From JAZIHH01 sp036678685 (GTDB lineage: Bacteria > Bacillota > UBA4882 > UBA10575), in NCBI GenBank assembly GCA_036678685.1, contig JAZIHH010000010.1, positions 1 to 45,713 on the forward strand: a stretch of 45,713 bases of DNA, in the 5' to 3' direction. Positions 25,682 through 33,026 of the stretch are shown piece by piece. The position numbers were made by a program, and so were the translations under genes. The notes under the pieces were generated by a model that was not told where the DNA came from, ran no database searches, and saw nothing but the letters and a program-made list of their open reading frames with translations. Position 1 is the stretch's first letter; every line of letters starts with the position of its first letter.

Positions 25682-26691
25682 AGTTCTCTTCCTACCGCCC
25701 CGGCCAGCGGCGCAATCTCCCGCATCAAACCGGAAAATTCTTCGGGGTTCAGGGACTGCGGCCCGTCGGAAAGGGCCTTTTCCGGGCAGGGATGAACCTC
25801 CACCATTAAACCGTCGGCCCCGGCGGCCAATATGGCGCGCGCCAGGGCCGGGACCAAATCTTTACGTCCCGCGCCATGACTGGGATCGGCAATCACCGGC
25901 AGGTGACTCAATTGTTTGACCAGGGGAACCGCACTGATATCCAGGGTGTTGCGGGTCGCCGTCTCAAAGGTCCGGATCCCCCGCTCGCAGAGGACGACCT
26001 GGAAATTTCCTTCTTTCATGATATATTCTGCAGCCATCAACCATTCTTCCACTTTCGCCGCGGGACCCCGTTTAAGAATCACCGGTTTTTTGGCCCGGCC
26101 GACTTCCCGCAGGAGAATAAAATTCTGCATATTTCTGGCACCCACTTGCAGCATATCGCTGTACTCGGCAATCAGTTCCACTTCCTGCGGGCTGACTACT
26201 TCCGTCACCACCGGCAAACCGGTCTCTTCCCGGGCCGCTTTTAAAAGCTCCAGCCCCTCCCGTTCGAGGCCCTGAAAAGAATAGGGCGAGGTTCTTGGTT
26301 TGTAGGCGCCGCCCCGCAGCATGTGTACGCCCATTTTTTTCAAGGCCGCGGCCACGGAGAGCAATTGCTCCCGGTCTTCCACGGCGCAGGGTCCGGCGAT
26401 CAACACTACCTTCCGTCCGCCAAAAGTCACCGGTCCCACCTGAACCAGGGTGGTTTCCGCCTTAAAGTCCCGGCTGGCCAGTTTAAATGGTTTCAGGATC
26501 GGCACCACTTTTTCGACACCCGGCATGGCCGCGGTGCTTTCCAGAATTTCCGGGGTCTTTTCGCCAATGGCGCCGATTATGGTCCGTTCTACCCCCTGGG
26601 AAAGGTGAACCCCGAAATTCATCTCTTTCAGCCGGTTTATTACGTTCTCCAGTTCTCGCCTCCCGGCTGCAGGCGACATGACAATAATCAT
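25678..26691 (-). CDS. aroF: DAHP synthase (type I beta, AroF/AroG-like)
   Basis: First step of the shikimate pathway, joining phosphoenolpyruvate and erythrose 4-phosphate. About 337 residues from the ATG at 26691, with AAAGGATGG upstream. The first 80 residues are the ferredoxin-like regulatory domain typical of the beta group (MIIVMSPAAGRRELENVI). The barrel has metal and substrate motifs: IAGPCAVE, RGGAYKPRTSPYSFQG, VGARNMQNF, ILKRGP, ADPSHGAGR with the metal His, and LSDGPQSL with the metal Asp. The N-terminal domain implies feedback inhibition by tyrosine or phenylalanine. It sits between hisC and tyrA. Confidence 0.96.
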   Translation of the reverse strand: MIIVMSPAAGRRELENVINRLKEMNFGVHLSQGVERTIIGAIGEKTPEILESTAAMPGVEKVVPILKPFKLASRDFKAETTLVQVGPVTFGGRKVVLIAGPCAVEDREQLLSVAAALKKMGVHMLRGGAYKPRTSPYSFQGLEREGLELLKAAREETGLPVVTEVVSPQEVELIAEYSDMLQVGARNMQNFILLREVGRAKKPVILKRGPAAKVEEWLMAAEYIMKEGNFQVVLCERGIRTFETATRNTLDISAVPLVKQLSHLPVIADPSHGAGRKDLVPALARAILAAGADGLMVEVHPCPEKALSDGPQSLNPEEFSGLMREIAPLAGAVGREL

Positions 26692-26797
26692 TGACAACCA
26701 TCCTTTCTACCGTCCTACTTAATTTAATTTTATTCTATAACCGGCTTGGGCCGGTTACTTCCATCCTTGCCAAGCTTGCGAATACGAAGGAGAAAAC

Positions 26798-27943
26798 TCA
26801 TCCCAACTCGGCCAGAGTTTCCTGTAAAGCCCGGAGAAACCGGGTGTTTTGTTCCGCGGTTCCCACCGTCACCCGGATATAGTGCGGCTGGTTAAAAATA
26901 TCCCCTGACCGGACGATAACTCCTTTGGTCAGCAGGCGCCGGAAAACCTCTCTGCTGTGAAAAGGAGTGACAAAAAAGAGGAAATTGGTCTCGCTGGGCA
27001 GGTACTCCAGCCCCAGTTCCGCCAGGCCCTGGCCCAGCTGTTTCTTGCCTTCCCGGTTCACTTCCCTGCTCCTGGCGAGAAACTCTTCGTCGTCCAGCGC
27101 CGCTTTGGCCGCGATCTGGGCGAGGAGGTTAACATTGAACGGTTCCCGCACCCGGTTGAGGCAGGCCGCCAGGTCGGGCGGGGCTACCCCATAGCCGACC
27201 CGTAACCCGGCCAGGCCGTAAATCTTGGAAAAGGTCCGCAAGACCAGGAGTTTTTTCCCGCTGTCCAGGTAAGCCAGACCGTCCGGGTACTCCGGATTTT
27301 CCACATACTCCAAGTAAGCCTGGTCCACGACCACCAGGACATGGGGGGGTATGCGGTCCAAAAAATTCTCCCATTCCTTTTTCGTATTCATCGTCCCGGT
27401 GGGATTGTTTGGATTGCAGACAAAAACGGCCTTCGTCTTTTCCGTTACCGCTTCCGCCATCCGCTCCAGGTCATGGCCGAGACCTTCCCGGGCTTTTACC
27501 GTCACCAGCTTGGCCCCCATTAAACGGGCGGCGTAGGCATACTCCCCGAACGTCGGTTCCGCGGTCACCACTTCATCGCCGGGTTGAAAAAAGGCCTCCG
27601 CCAGAAGTTTGATCACCTCATCGGACCCGTTGCCGATGACCAGATGAGCGGGGGATACCCCCAGCTTCTCGCTGAGGGCCTCCTTAAGATAATAACAGTT
27701 CCCGTCGGGATAAATATGGATTCCCGCCGCGGCGTCCCGTATGGCTTCGATGGCCCGGGGCGCCGGCCCCAAGGGATTCTCATTGGAAGCCAGCTTGATG
27801 ACGTCACTAATTCCCAGTTCCCTCTGGACCTCTTCCACCGGTTTCCCGGGAACGTAAGGGGTGATCGCCAGGATTTCCCGGCGGATTAACTCATCATAAG
27901 CCGCTGACGTCCTGTCCTTCCCCGCTTTCTTTCCAGACTCCAT
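26798..27943 (-). CDS. hisC: Histidinol-phosphate / aromatic aminotransferase
   Basis: PLP-dependent class I/II aminotransferase of the HisC group; 381 residues. Motifs are KLASNENPLGP, GNGSDEVIKLL, VFVCNPNNPTGT, VVDQAYLEYV and RTFSKIYGLAGLRVGYG with the PLP-binding Lys. The start overlaps the upstream phosphatase gene by about 50 bases and has GGAGGTG upstream, so translation is coupled. It lies among aro and tyrA genes and not with other his genes. The final step of tyrosine and phenylalanine synthesis needs an aromatic transaminase, so this enzyme may serve that step instead of, or as well as, histidine synthesis. Confidence 0.93.
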   Translation of the reverse strand: MESGKKAGKDRTSAAYDELIRREILAITPYVPGKPVEEVQRELGISDVIKLASNENPLGPAPRAIEAIRDAAAGIHIYPDGNCYYLKEALSEKLGVSPAHLVIGNGSDEVIKLLAEAFFQPGDEVVTAEPTFGEYAYAARLMGAKLVTVKAREGLGHDLERMAEAVTEKTKAVFVCNPNNPTGTMNTKKEWENFLDRIPPHVLVVVDQAYLEYVENPEYPDGLAYLDSGKKLLVLRTFSKIYGLAGLRVGYGVAPPDLAACLNRVREPFNVNLLAQIAAKAALDDEEFLARSREVNREGKKQLGQGLAELGLEYLPSETNFLFFVTPFHSREVFRRLLTKGVIVRSGDIFNQPHYIRVTVGTAEQNTRFLRALQETLAELG

Positions 27944-28520
27944 TCTCCCAAATCACCTCCACTGCCTCTCCGTTGCCAAGCACCTGCCGGTCCCCGCCCA
28001 GGCAAGAGGCGAAAAACGCCCCGAAAAACATCCCGTGGGCCACCACCACCACCCGGCGGCCGTTAAAAATCTCCGCCAGGGTCTCCAGGGATGCTTTGGC
28101 TCTTTCCTTCAATTCTCTCCGCCTTTCCACCCCCGGCAGATCCAGATCTTTTTTTTGGTACCACTCGGGAAATTTCTCTTTAATCTCGTCGGCGGTCAAG
28201 CCTTCCAGGGGGCCCATTTTCCTTTCCCGCAGGCCGGGGAAGAGCAGTACCGGCAGGCCCAGTTCCCGGCCGATGATCTCCGCGGTTTCCCTGGCGCGCA
28301 GGAGATCACTGGCCACCACAATCTCCCATCCCCCGTTTTTTAGCCGGTGCGCCGTCTCGGCCGCCTGTTGGCGGCCTTCCTCGTTTAAAGGAAGGTCCTT
28401 CTCACCCTGCATTCTTCTTTCCCGGTTCCAGGCGGTGGAACCATGCCGGACCAGGCAAAATCTAGTCTTTTTCCCTAACCCGGTCGGGCCGGAGGACTTT
28501 GGCTCTTCGTAGGTAGACAT
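27894..28520 (-). CDS. Histidine phosphatase family protein (phosphoglycerate-mutase-like)
   Basis: A cytoplasmic phosphatase of the RHG superfamily. About 208 residues from the ATG at 28520, preceded by AGGAGGAG; a longer frame lacks support. The catalytic motif is CLVRHGSTAWNRERRMQG with the phosphorylated His. The second core His is in VVVAHGMFFGAF, and the acid Glu is probably in LRERKMGPLEGL. The family includes GpmB and CobC-type phosphatases. It overlaps aroH upstream by 59 bases and hisC downstream. Its position in the aromatic operon suggests a phosphatase in amino-acid synthesis, for example a histidinol- or phosphoserine-type step, but the substrate is unknown. Confidence 0.85.
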   Translation of the reverse strand: MSTYEEPKSSGPTGLGKKTRFCLVRHGSTAWNRERRMQGEKDLPLNEEGRQQAAETAHRLKNGGWEIVVASDLLRARETAEIIGRELGLPVLLFPGLRERKMGPLEGLTADEIKEKFPEWYQKKDLDLPGVERRRELKERAKASLETLAEIFNGRRVVVVAHGMFFGAFFASCLGGDRQVLGNGEAVEVIWENGVWKESGEGQDVSGL

Positions 28521-28833
28521 GTTTAATCTCCTCCTGGGCATGGCTGGTATAAAAATGTAACAACACACGGATACAAAACTCCGGGGCGCCGGGCACGGCC
28601 GCTTCCACCGCTCCCAAAGCCGGCAACTCCGTCAAACCTAGACGGCGGGCGGCTTCGGCCGGAAAAGCCCGGGTTAAGTCGGGAGTGACGGTAAAAAACG
28701 CACTGACCAGTTCCCCGGGTTTAATTTTATTTTGACTCATAATTTCGGTTAAAAGCTCGCCGGTGGCCTCCAAAATGGCTTCCCGGTCGTCCGCTTCCAC
28801 TGTGGTCGCCCCGCGTACGGCTCTAATCTTCAT
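28462..28833 (-). CDS. aroH: Chorismate mutase, AroH (monofunctional) type
   Basis: Converts chorismate to prephenate for tyrosine and phenylalanine synthesis; a trimeric beta-barrel enzyme in this group. The ATG at 28833 gives about 123 residues; the longer open frame from 29055 belongs to the neighbouring gene in another frame. Active-site residues seen are Arg in RAVRGATTVEAD, the region ELPALGAVEAAVPG, and the Arg in VYLRRAKVLRPD. The start is 17 bases after the HutP-family stop. It precedes the phosphatase gene, overlapping it. Confidence 0.93.
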   Translation of the reverse strand: MKIRAVRGATTVEADDREAILEATGELLTEIMSQNKIKPGELVSAFFTVTPDLTRAFPAEAARRLGLTELPALGAVEAAVPGAPEFCIRVLLHFYTSHAQEEIKHVYLRRAKVLRPDRVREKD

Positions 28834-28850
28834 GACCCTTGTCCCTGTTT

Positions 28851-29270
28851 TCAGGCAATAGCCCGGTGTCCCAGTCCTACCGCCACCTCGTCCAGGTGCA
28901 AAAGGCCGATGCCGCAAAAAACCGCCACGCTGATATGGTCTCCCCGCCGGGCCAACCCGATTTTCCCGCCGATATTCAAACCCAAAGCCTTGGGCAGAAT
29001 TTGCAGGAAAGCCTCGTGGGTGGCGCCGGCTACCGCTCCTTCCTCGGAATGGCAATCCCTAATCAAAAACTCTCTTTTCCCGGCCACCACCGCCCGCTCA
29101 ATAATGGTTTTTACTGCATGGATGGCTTCGCCGCCGTAATCGACCGCGGCCGCGCGGATCTCCTCCTTCCATAATTCCTCCTTGAGGGCCCTTTCTTCCT
29201 CCCTGGAGGCGGTCATGGCCATGCGCAAGGCCGCCCGGGCCACCTGTTTGCTGGTGCTTGCCACCTTCAA
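28851..29270 (-). CDS. HutP-family RNA-binding antiterminator-like protein
   Basis: Relative of HutP, the Bacillus histidine-utilisation antiterminator, which binds L-histidine and metal and then NAG-rich RNA. Starting at the TTG at 29268-29270 (AGGAGG six bases upstream) gives 139 residues. Recognisable parts are AARMAMTAS-like helices at the N-terminus, RDCHSEEGAVAGATHEAF with two His, and the C-terminal VAVFCGIGLLHLDEVAVGLGHRAI, matching the VALYG...GLGINHI end of HutP. It is the first gene of an aromatic amino-acid operon, not a hut operon, and is preceded by a promoter and a hairpin. It therefore may sense an aromatic amino acid or histidine and control its own leader. Confidence 0.75.
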   Translation of the reverse strand: MKVASTSKQVARAALRMAMTASREEERALKEELWKEEIRAAAVDYGGEAIHAVKTIIERAVVAGKREFLIRDCHSEEGAVAGATHEAFLQILPKALGLNIGGKIGLARRGDHISVAVFCGIGLLHLDEVAVGLGHRAIA

Positions 29271-29303
29271 TTTACACCTCCTGTAAAGCCTGTAAATAAT
29301 TAA

Positions 29304-29324
29304 AAGCACTCCCCCGGAGTGCTT
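29304..29324 (-). terminator. Hairpin in the leader of the aro operon (possible attenuator)
   Basis: AAGCACTCC and GGAGTGCTT form a nine-base perfect stem with a three-base loop, followed on the minus strand by TTTTAATTATTT. It lies between the promoter and the HutP-family gene. A weak terminator here would be the natural target of an antiterminator protein. CAG, AAG and TAG triplets are scattered upstream of it in the leader. Confidence 0.6.
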
Positions 29325-29391
29325 CTGCCGGCAGCTTGCACTTTTTCCGCCCTACCGTCTTACCGGGTAACCCCAACCGTCTTTTTTATAC

Positions 29392-29420
29392 AAAATATCA
29401 TACTTTACCCCTTTTGACAA
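29392..29420 (-). promoter_or_regulatory. Promoter of the aromatic amino-acid operon
   Basis: On the minus strand TTGTCA (29415-29420) and TATTTT (29392-29397) are 17 bases apart. The transcript would have a leader of about 115 bases containing the hairpin at 29304-29324 before the TTG start at 29270. Confidence 0.6.
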
Positions 29421-29472
29421 GACCTTTCGCCCACCCGGACTACATACAGCCCCGGATTTTACCATGGACGGG

Positions 29473-29934
29473 TTACTTTCTCACCCGGACAACCTGCCCT
29501 TGATTGGCCCTTAAAAGCTCAGCCGTGCTGATTTTCACCAATGAATTTGGTGTTCCGCCACCCGTATAGACATAAGCTGCTTCTGTCACCTTTGTATCAA
29601 CCAAAAAAATTGCCGGATACCCAAAAGAAGGAACCCCTCCTGCCGGATACCCGGTATATCTCAATATCTCATCCGCATTTGCCAAACGCGGCCGTTCGAT
29701 CTTCAAGATTTTACCCACCCGCGAAGTGCTTACCCGGTCTCCCCCTTTGACAATGGCTACGATCAAACGGCAGTCTTCACTGAGCAGACAAACATTTTTG
29801 ACAAGCTCATCAACGGAAGCATTGACGGCTTTTGCCGCCTCTTCAACCGTATGACAGGATGTTTCAAATTCCAAATGTTGAGCCTGCAGATTATTAAGCT
29901 CTATGTACTCCCTGATTTTTGCCTTGTAATCCAA
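29473..29934 (-). CDS. YbaK/ProX-type aminoacyl-tRNA deacylase domain protein
   Basis: A small cytoplasmic protein of the YbaK/EbsC/ProX family that removes wrongly attached amino acids from tRNA. About 153 residues from the TTG at 29934, chosen because GGAGG lies eight bases upstream; a GTG at 29949 overlaps that site. Family motifs are the N-terminal LEFETSCHTVEEAAKAV, VKNVCLLSEDCRLIVAIVKGGDRV, the region PAGGVPSFGYP and the C-terminal YVYTGGGTPNSLVKI. The GGVPPFG-like loop and GGG segment are the substrate-binding signature. It is transcribed alone, upstream of the aro promoter. Confidence 0.9.
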   Translation of the reverse strand: MDYKAKIREYIELNNLQAQHLEFETSCHTVEEAAKAVNASVDELVKNVCLLSEDCRLIVAIVKGGDRVSTSRVGKILKIERPRLANADEILRYTGYPAGGVPSFGYPAIFLVDTKVTEAAYVYTGGGTPNSLVKISTAELLRANQGQVVRVRK

Positions 29935-30056
29935 AACTGAACCCTCCACTTTATTATTATTTATTATGAAATTCTGCCTTACGGCCCACCCCTTTACGCC
30001 GGGATCTACATATGCTAATACATGGCTCTACGCTCATAAGGAGGGGTGATGTTATT

Positions 30057-30764
30057 TTGTCTAATGTCTCGACTCATCAGATCCCATGTCCCGGTGGCAC
30101 TGTTTACACGATCCGTCCCGGCGATACCTTCTTCAGCCTTGCCGCCCGGTTCAATACAACTGTACAGGCGATCATGGACGCCAACCCGGGGGTTGACCCC
30201 AACAACCTTCAAATCGGCCAACAAATCTGTATCCCGGTGGCTCCCACGCCCGGACCGTGCCCGGGAGGCTTTCTCTATACGATCCGGGCCGGTGATACCT
30301 TCTTCAGTCTGGCCCGGCGTTTCGGCATCTCCGTTAATGCCTTGATTGCCGCCAATCCCAATGTGGATCCCAACCGGTTGCAAATCGGGCAACAGATCTG
30401 TATTCCCGCACCCGTTCCGGGACCGGGGTTCTGCCCGGGCGGTTTTGTCTATACGATCCAGGCCGGTGACACCTTCTTCAGCCTCGCCGCCCGGTTTAAC
30501 ACCACCGTGCAGGCGATCATAGACGTCAATCCGGGGGTCGATCCGGACCGGCTGCAGATCGGGCAACAAATCTGCATCCCGGTACCGCCGCCGGTCGAGT
30601 GCCCCAACGGGTTCATCTATACAATCCGGGCGGGCGATACTCTCTTTGCCTTAGCCCAGCGTTTCGGCACCACCGTAAATGCGATCATCCTCGCCAACCC
30701 GGGTATTGATCCCAACAGCCTGCAAATAGGACGGCGTATTTGTATTCCGGTCCCGCAAAGCTGA
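30057..30764 (+). CDS. Protein of four LysM repeats
   Basis: A peptidoglycan- or chitin-binding protein made almost wholly of four LysM domains of about 55 residues. Each begins CPxG(T/F)xYTI(R/Q)(A/P)GDT, contains a (N/D)(A/V)NPxxDP segment and ends (Q/R)(Q/R)ICIP. Starting at the TTG at 30057 (AAGGAGGGG upstream) gives about 235 residues; the ATG at 30012 lies before the ribosome site. No signal peptide or membrane segment is visible. Each repeat has two Cys, at its first and last strand, so paired disulphides are possible. Similar leaderless LysM proteins in spore formers are known in spore coats, so a coat role is likely but inferred. The repeats are also similar at DNA level. Confidence 0.85.
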   Translation: MSNVSTHQIPCPGGTVYTIRPGDTFFSLAARFNTTVQAIMDANPGVDPNNLQIGQQICIPVAPTPGPCPGGFLYTIRAGDTFFSLARRFGISVNALIAANPNVDPNRLQIGQQICIPAPVPGPGFCPGGFVYTIQAGDTFFSLAARFNTTVQAIIDVNPGVDPDRLQIGQQICIPVPPPVECPNGFIYTIRAGDTLFALAQRFGTTVNAIILANPGIDPNSLQIGRRICIPVPQS

Positions 30765-30797
30765 CGCACCTACGGACCGTACCTACAGACCGCCTGT

Positions 30798-30832
30798 AAA
30801 AAAGAGGCCTCGGCTTCGAAGGCCTCTTTTTT
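30798..30832. terminator. Bidirectional rho-independent terminator
   Basis: A 13-base perfect stem (AAAAAAGAGGCCT with AGGCCTCTTTTTT) and a nine-base loop stand between the convergent LysM gene and the gene ending at 30845. A and T runs on either side allow it to work in both directions. Confidence 0.93.
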
Positions 30833-30844
30833 GTCGCCAGGTTT

Positions 30845-31789
30845 TTAAATCCCTTGCCACTCGGCAAGAACCTGCTTCCGGTAGGCCTCCACTTCAGCGG
30901 TTAAGCGGTAATCATTTTTGGCCAATACCTCTAAATAGGCTTTGATCTGCGTGCAAAACTCCCCTTCCCCTTCGTTAAAAACATATTCCTCATAGGCCTG
31001 CCTGGCCTGGGGGTTCATCACCTTCGTCCGGTAAGCGAAGAGGGGAGTGTTGTCACACCCGTACAGAGCAAAACCCAGATAACGTTTTAGCAATTGCCTG
31101 ACGGACGCCACTGGATTCACGGAACCGTACTCCCCGCGCCTCTGCTCATAGGCGGCGCGCACCTGCGGGCCGTGAAGGCGCAGGAACCGTTCCTGGTTGG
31201 CGGTCCGGCGGAGGATTTCCTCCCAGCCGATCATTAACGCCGCGTCCTTAACCGGGGGATGCTCCGACTCGACCGCCATGAGTTCAAAATAGGCAACCAC
31301 CCCCGGGGTAAGCGCCCCATGATATTTCCGGTAAAAGGTATAGTCAATGACGGGAAAATACTGGCCTTCCACCGTTTCCACCTTATAGCCGCCGGCTATT
31401 ATTTCCAGTAAGAGCGTCCGCAAGTCCCCCGTGGCCGCACCAATGATCTCCTGCGGCGACCACCGGTCCCCGTAAAGCTGCCTGATCTTTTCCTGCAAAA
31501 CTTCATCGTCATAACGTTGTTGCCACGCGGCCAGGTTTGCCCGTTGGACCGCTTCCAGTCCAAGCACCATGGCGGAGGCCTTCTCCTTGGACACCTTATT
31601 TATATGCTTGTCCAAGTATTCTACCACCTTGGTCACGGGAAGATCCTGCTCCGCCATTAAAGCGGCAAATTCGCTCATGATCTGTTTTTCCTTTACCGCT
31701 TGAAAATGGTTGTTAAGAACAAAACCGGCTGCCGTCAAACCCAGGGCAACCAGGGCAAGAAGAACAGGAATCAGTATACGCTGTCGCAA
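30845..31789 (-). CDS. Membrane-anchored protein of unknown function
   Basis: I do not recognise this 314-residue protein. It begins MRQRILIPVLLALVALGLTA, one N-terminal membrane helix (about 4-26) with positive residues before it, so most of the chain is probably outside the membrane. The rest is soluble and helix-rich, with many Glu, Lys and Gln residues (FAALMAEQDLPVTKVVEYL, MVLGLEAVQRANLAAW, RLHGPQVRAAYEQRRGEYG). There are two Cys residues in the C-terminal half and no catalytic motif. It converges with the LysM gene and shares its terminator. Its upstream flank is a repeat patch, so it has no clear operon partner. Confidence 0.7.
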   Translation of the reverse strand: MRQRILIPVLLALVALGLTAAGFVLNNHFQAVKEKQIMSEFAALMAEQDLPVTKVVEYLDKHINKVSKEKASAMVLGLEAVQRANLAAWQQRYDDEVLQEKIRQLYGDRWSPQEIIGAATGDLRTLLLEIIAGGYKVETVEGQYFPVIDYTFYRKYHGALTPGVVAYFELMAVESEHPPVKDAALMIGWEEILRRTANQERFLRLHGPQVRAAYEQRRGEYGSVNPVASVRQLLKRYLGFALYGCDNTPLFAYRTKVMNPQARQAYEEYVFNEGEGEFCTQIKAYLEVLAKNDYRLTAEVEAYRKQVLAEWQGI

Positions 31790-31799
31790 AACCGGCGCC

Positions 31800-31990
31800 T
31801 CCTTCTCGTCGCTCGTTGCTGGTTACTCGTAGCTCGTTGCTCGGGTATCCAGTTGCTCGTACAGTTCGTTGCTGGTCGTTCGTAGCTCGTTGCGGGCCGC
31901 TCGTTGCCCGTTGCCCGTACCACTCGTTACTCGCCACTCGCGTGTATCCCCGCATGTATCACTCGTTATCCGTCACCCGTTCCCCGGATA
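31800..31990. repeat. Degenerate tandem repeats of a CTCGTTGC / GCAACGAG unit
   Basis: Short units close to GCTCGTTGC, TACTCGT and GTTCGTAGC recur at irregular spacing, at least six times, through this stretch. It translates on the minus strand into repetitive Arg-Ala-Thr-Ser-Asn-Glu text, which is an effect of the repeats and not a protein. The rest of the gap to 32191 has no gene that I can support. Confidence 0.75.
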
Positions 31991-32191
31991 ATGGCGGCCT
32001 TTGTAGCATTTTCCGGTACGGCGGGAAGCGGGGTATCCCCCGTACGACAGGGAAACGGAGCACTTCCGGGACGCAAAGGGGCGGAGCATCTCCGCCGGAT
32101 TGTTGGCGTCTTGGCTTCATTGTGTTAAACTCGTCGTCCGCAGCAGTGAGAGCGGGGCGGAGGGCTACGTAGAGTAGAACGTAAGCAGGGG

Positions 32192-32215
32192 AAAAAAGGT
32201 CCGCCAAACCGGCGG
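32192..32215 (-). terminator. Terminator of the amino-acid ABC transporter operon
   Basis: On the minus strand CCGCC and GGCGG pair around a five-base loop, then ACC and six T. It follows the ATPase stop at 32235 by 20 bases. Confidence 0.55.
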
Positions 32216-32234
32216 TAATTTTTGGCGACAGCGC

Positions 32235-33014
32235 TCAAACCGTACCGTAATTGCTGTTGAAATTCTTCAGGAAATTTTTGGTCCGCTCGTTTTCGGGATC
32301 ACCGAAGATCCGTTCCGCGGGACCCTCCTCGACAATCTGCCCTTTGTCCATAAAGATCACCCGGTCGGCCACTTCACGGGCGAACCCCATCTCGTGGGTG
32401 ACCACCAGCATGGTCATGCGCTCGGCGGCCAGCCGGCGGATGACCTTCAGCACCTCGCCGGTTAACTCGGGATCCAGGGCGGAAGTGGGCTCATCAAAAA
32501 AGAGAATATCCGGTTTCATGGCCAGGGCTCTGGCAATCGCCACCCGCTGGCTCTGACCGCCGGAGAGTTGATAAGGGTAAGCGTCGGCCTTGTCGGCCAG
32601 GCCGATTTTGGCCAGTAATTTTTCCGCCTCCTCCCTGGCCGCCGCCGGCGAAAGGCCCCGGACATGGATGGGGGCTTCGGTGATATTGCGCAGCACGGAA
32701 AAATGGGGAAAGAGATTGAAATTTTGAAAAACCATGCCCAAACGTAAGCGGATCTTCCGCAACCGGTCTTCCGGGGCGTAGACGACACGGCCCTCCGGAG
32801 TGGTTTCCACCATGGTCTCGCCGGCCACCTTGATCGTGCCGTAATCGATCTTTTCCAGAAGGGTCAGGCAGCGCAGTAAGGTGCTTTTTCCCGAACCGGA
32901 GGGTCCGATCACGGCGATGACTTCTCCCTCGTTGATTTCGAAGGAGACGTCAACCACCACTTCCCCGCTGCCGGCAAAACTCTTGGAAAGGTTCTCCACC
33001 TTTAAAATCTGCAT
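32235..33014 (-). CDS. Polar amino-acid ABC transporter ATP-binding subunit
   Basis: Cytoplasmic ATPase that drives amino-acid import; 259 residues. Walker A is GPSGSGKST, the Q-loop is in MVFQNFNLFPHF, the signature is LSGGQSQRVAIARAL (Gln-Ser instead of Gln-Gln), Walker B is ILFFDEPTSALDPE and the switch His is in VVTHEMGFA. This sequence pattern is that of GlnQ/HisP-type ATPases. It is the last gene of the unit, 12 bases after the permease stop. The C-terminus (FLKNFNSNYGTV) is slightly longer than usual. The transported amino acid is not visible. Confidence 0.95.
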   Translation of the reverse strand: MQILKVENLSKSFAGSGEVVVDVSFEINEGEVIAVIGPSGSGKSTLLRCLTLLEKIDYGTIKVAGETMVETTPEGRVVYAPEDRLRKIRLRLGMVFQNFNLFPHFSVLRNITEAPIHVRGLSPAAAREEAEKLLAKIGLADKADAYPYQLSGGQSQRVAIARALAMKPDILFFDEPTSALDPELTGEVLKVIRRLAAERMTMLVVTHEMGFAREVADRVIFMDKGQIVEEGPAERIFGDPENERTKNFLKNFNSNYGTV

Positions 33015-33026
33015 GACAGAGGCCTC

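Noticed and set aside
28834..29055. N-terminal extension of aroH to 29055
   Set aside because: The extension overlaps the HutP-family gene in another frame, and the family starts at the ATG at 28833.
28839..29174. Long plus-strand open frames opposite the HutP-family gene
   Set aside because: Shadow frames in GC-rich DNA; the minus-strand product has recognisable motifs and a ribosome site.
29304..29420. T-box riboswitch in front of the aro operon
   Set aside because: The leader is only about 115 bases and lacks a recognisable T-box sequence and specifier stem.
30057..30764. Internal direct repeats that could suggest a CRISPR or minisatellite array
   Set aside because: They are explained by four LysM protein domains in one reading frame.
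31713..31955. Repetitive Arg/Ser/Thr-rich reading frame on the minus strand
   Set aside because: It is a translation of the degenerate nucleotide repeats, with no ribosome site and no known relative.
31800..31990. Possible CRISPR array
   Set aside because: Units are short, vary in length and spacing, and have no unique spacers; no cas genes are near.
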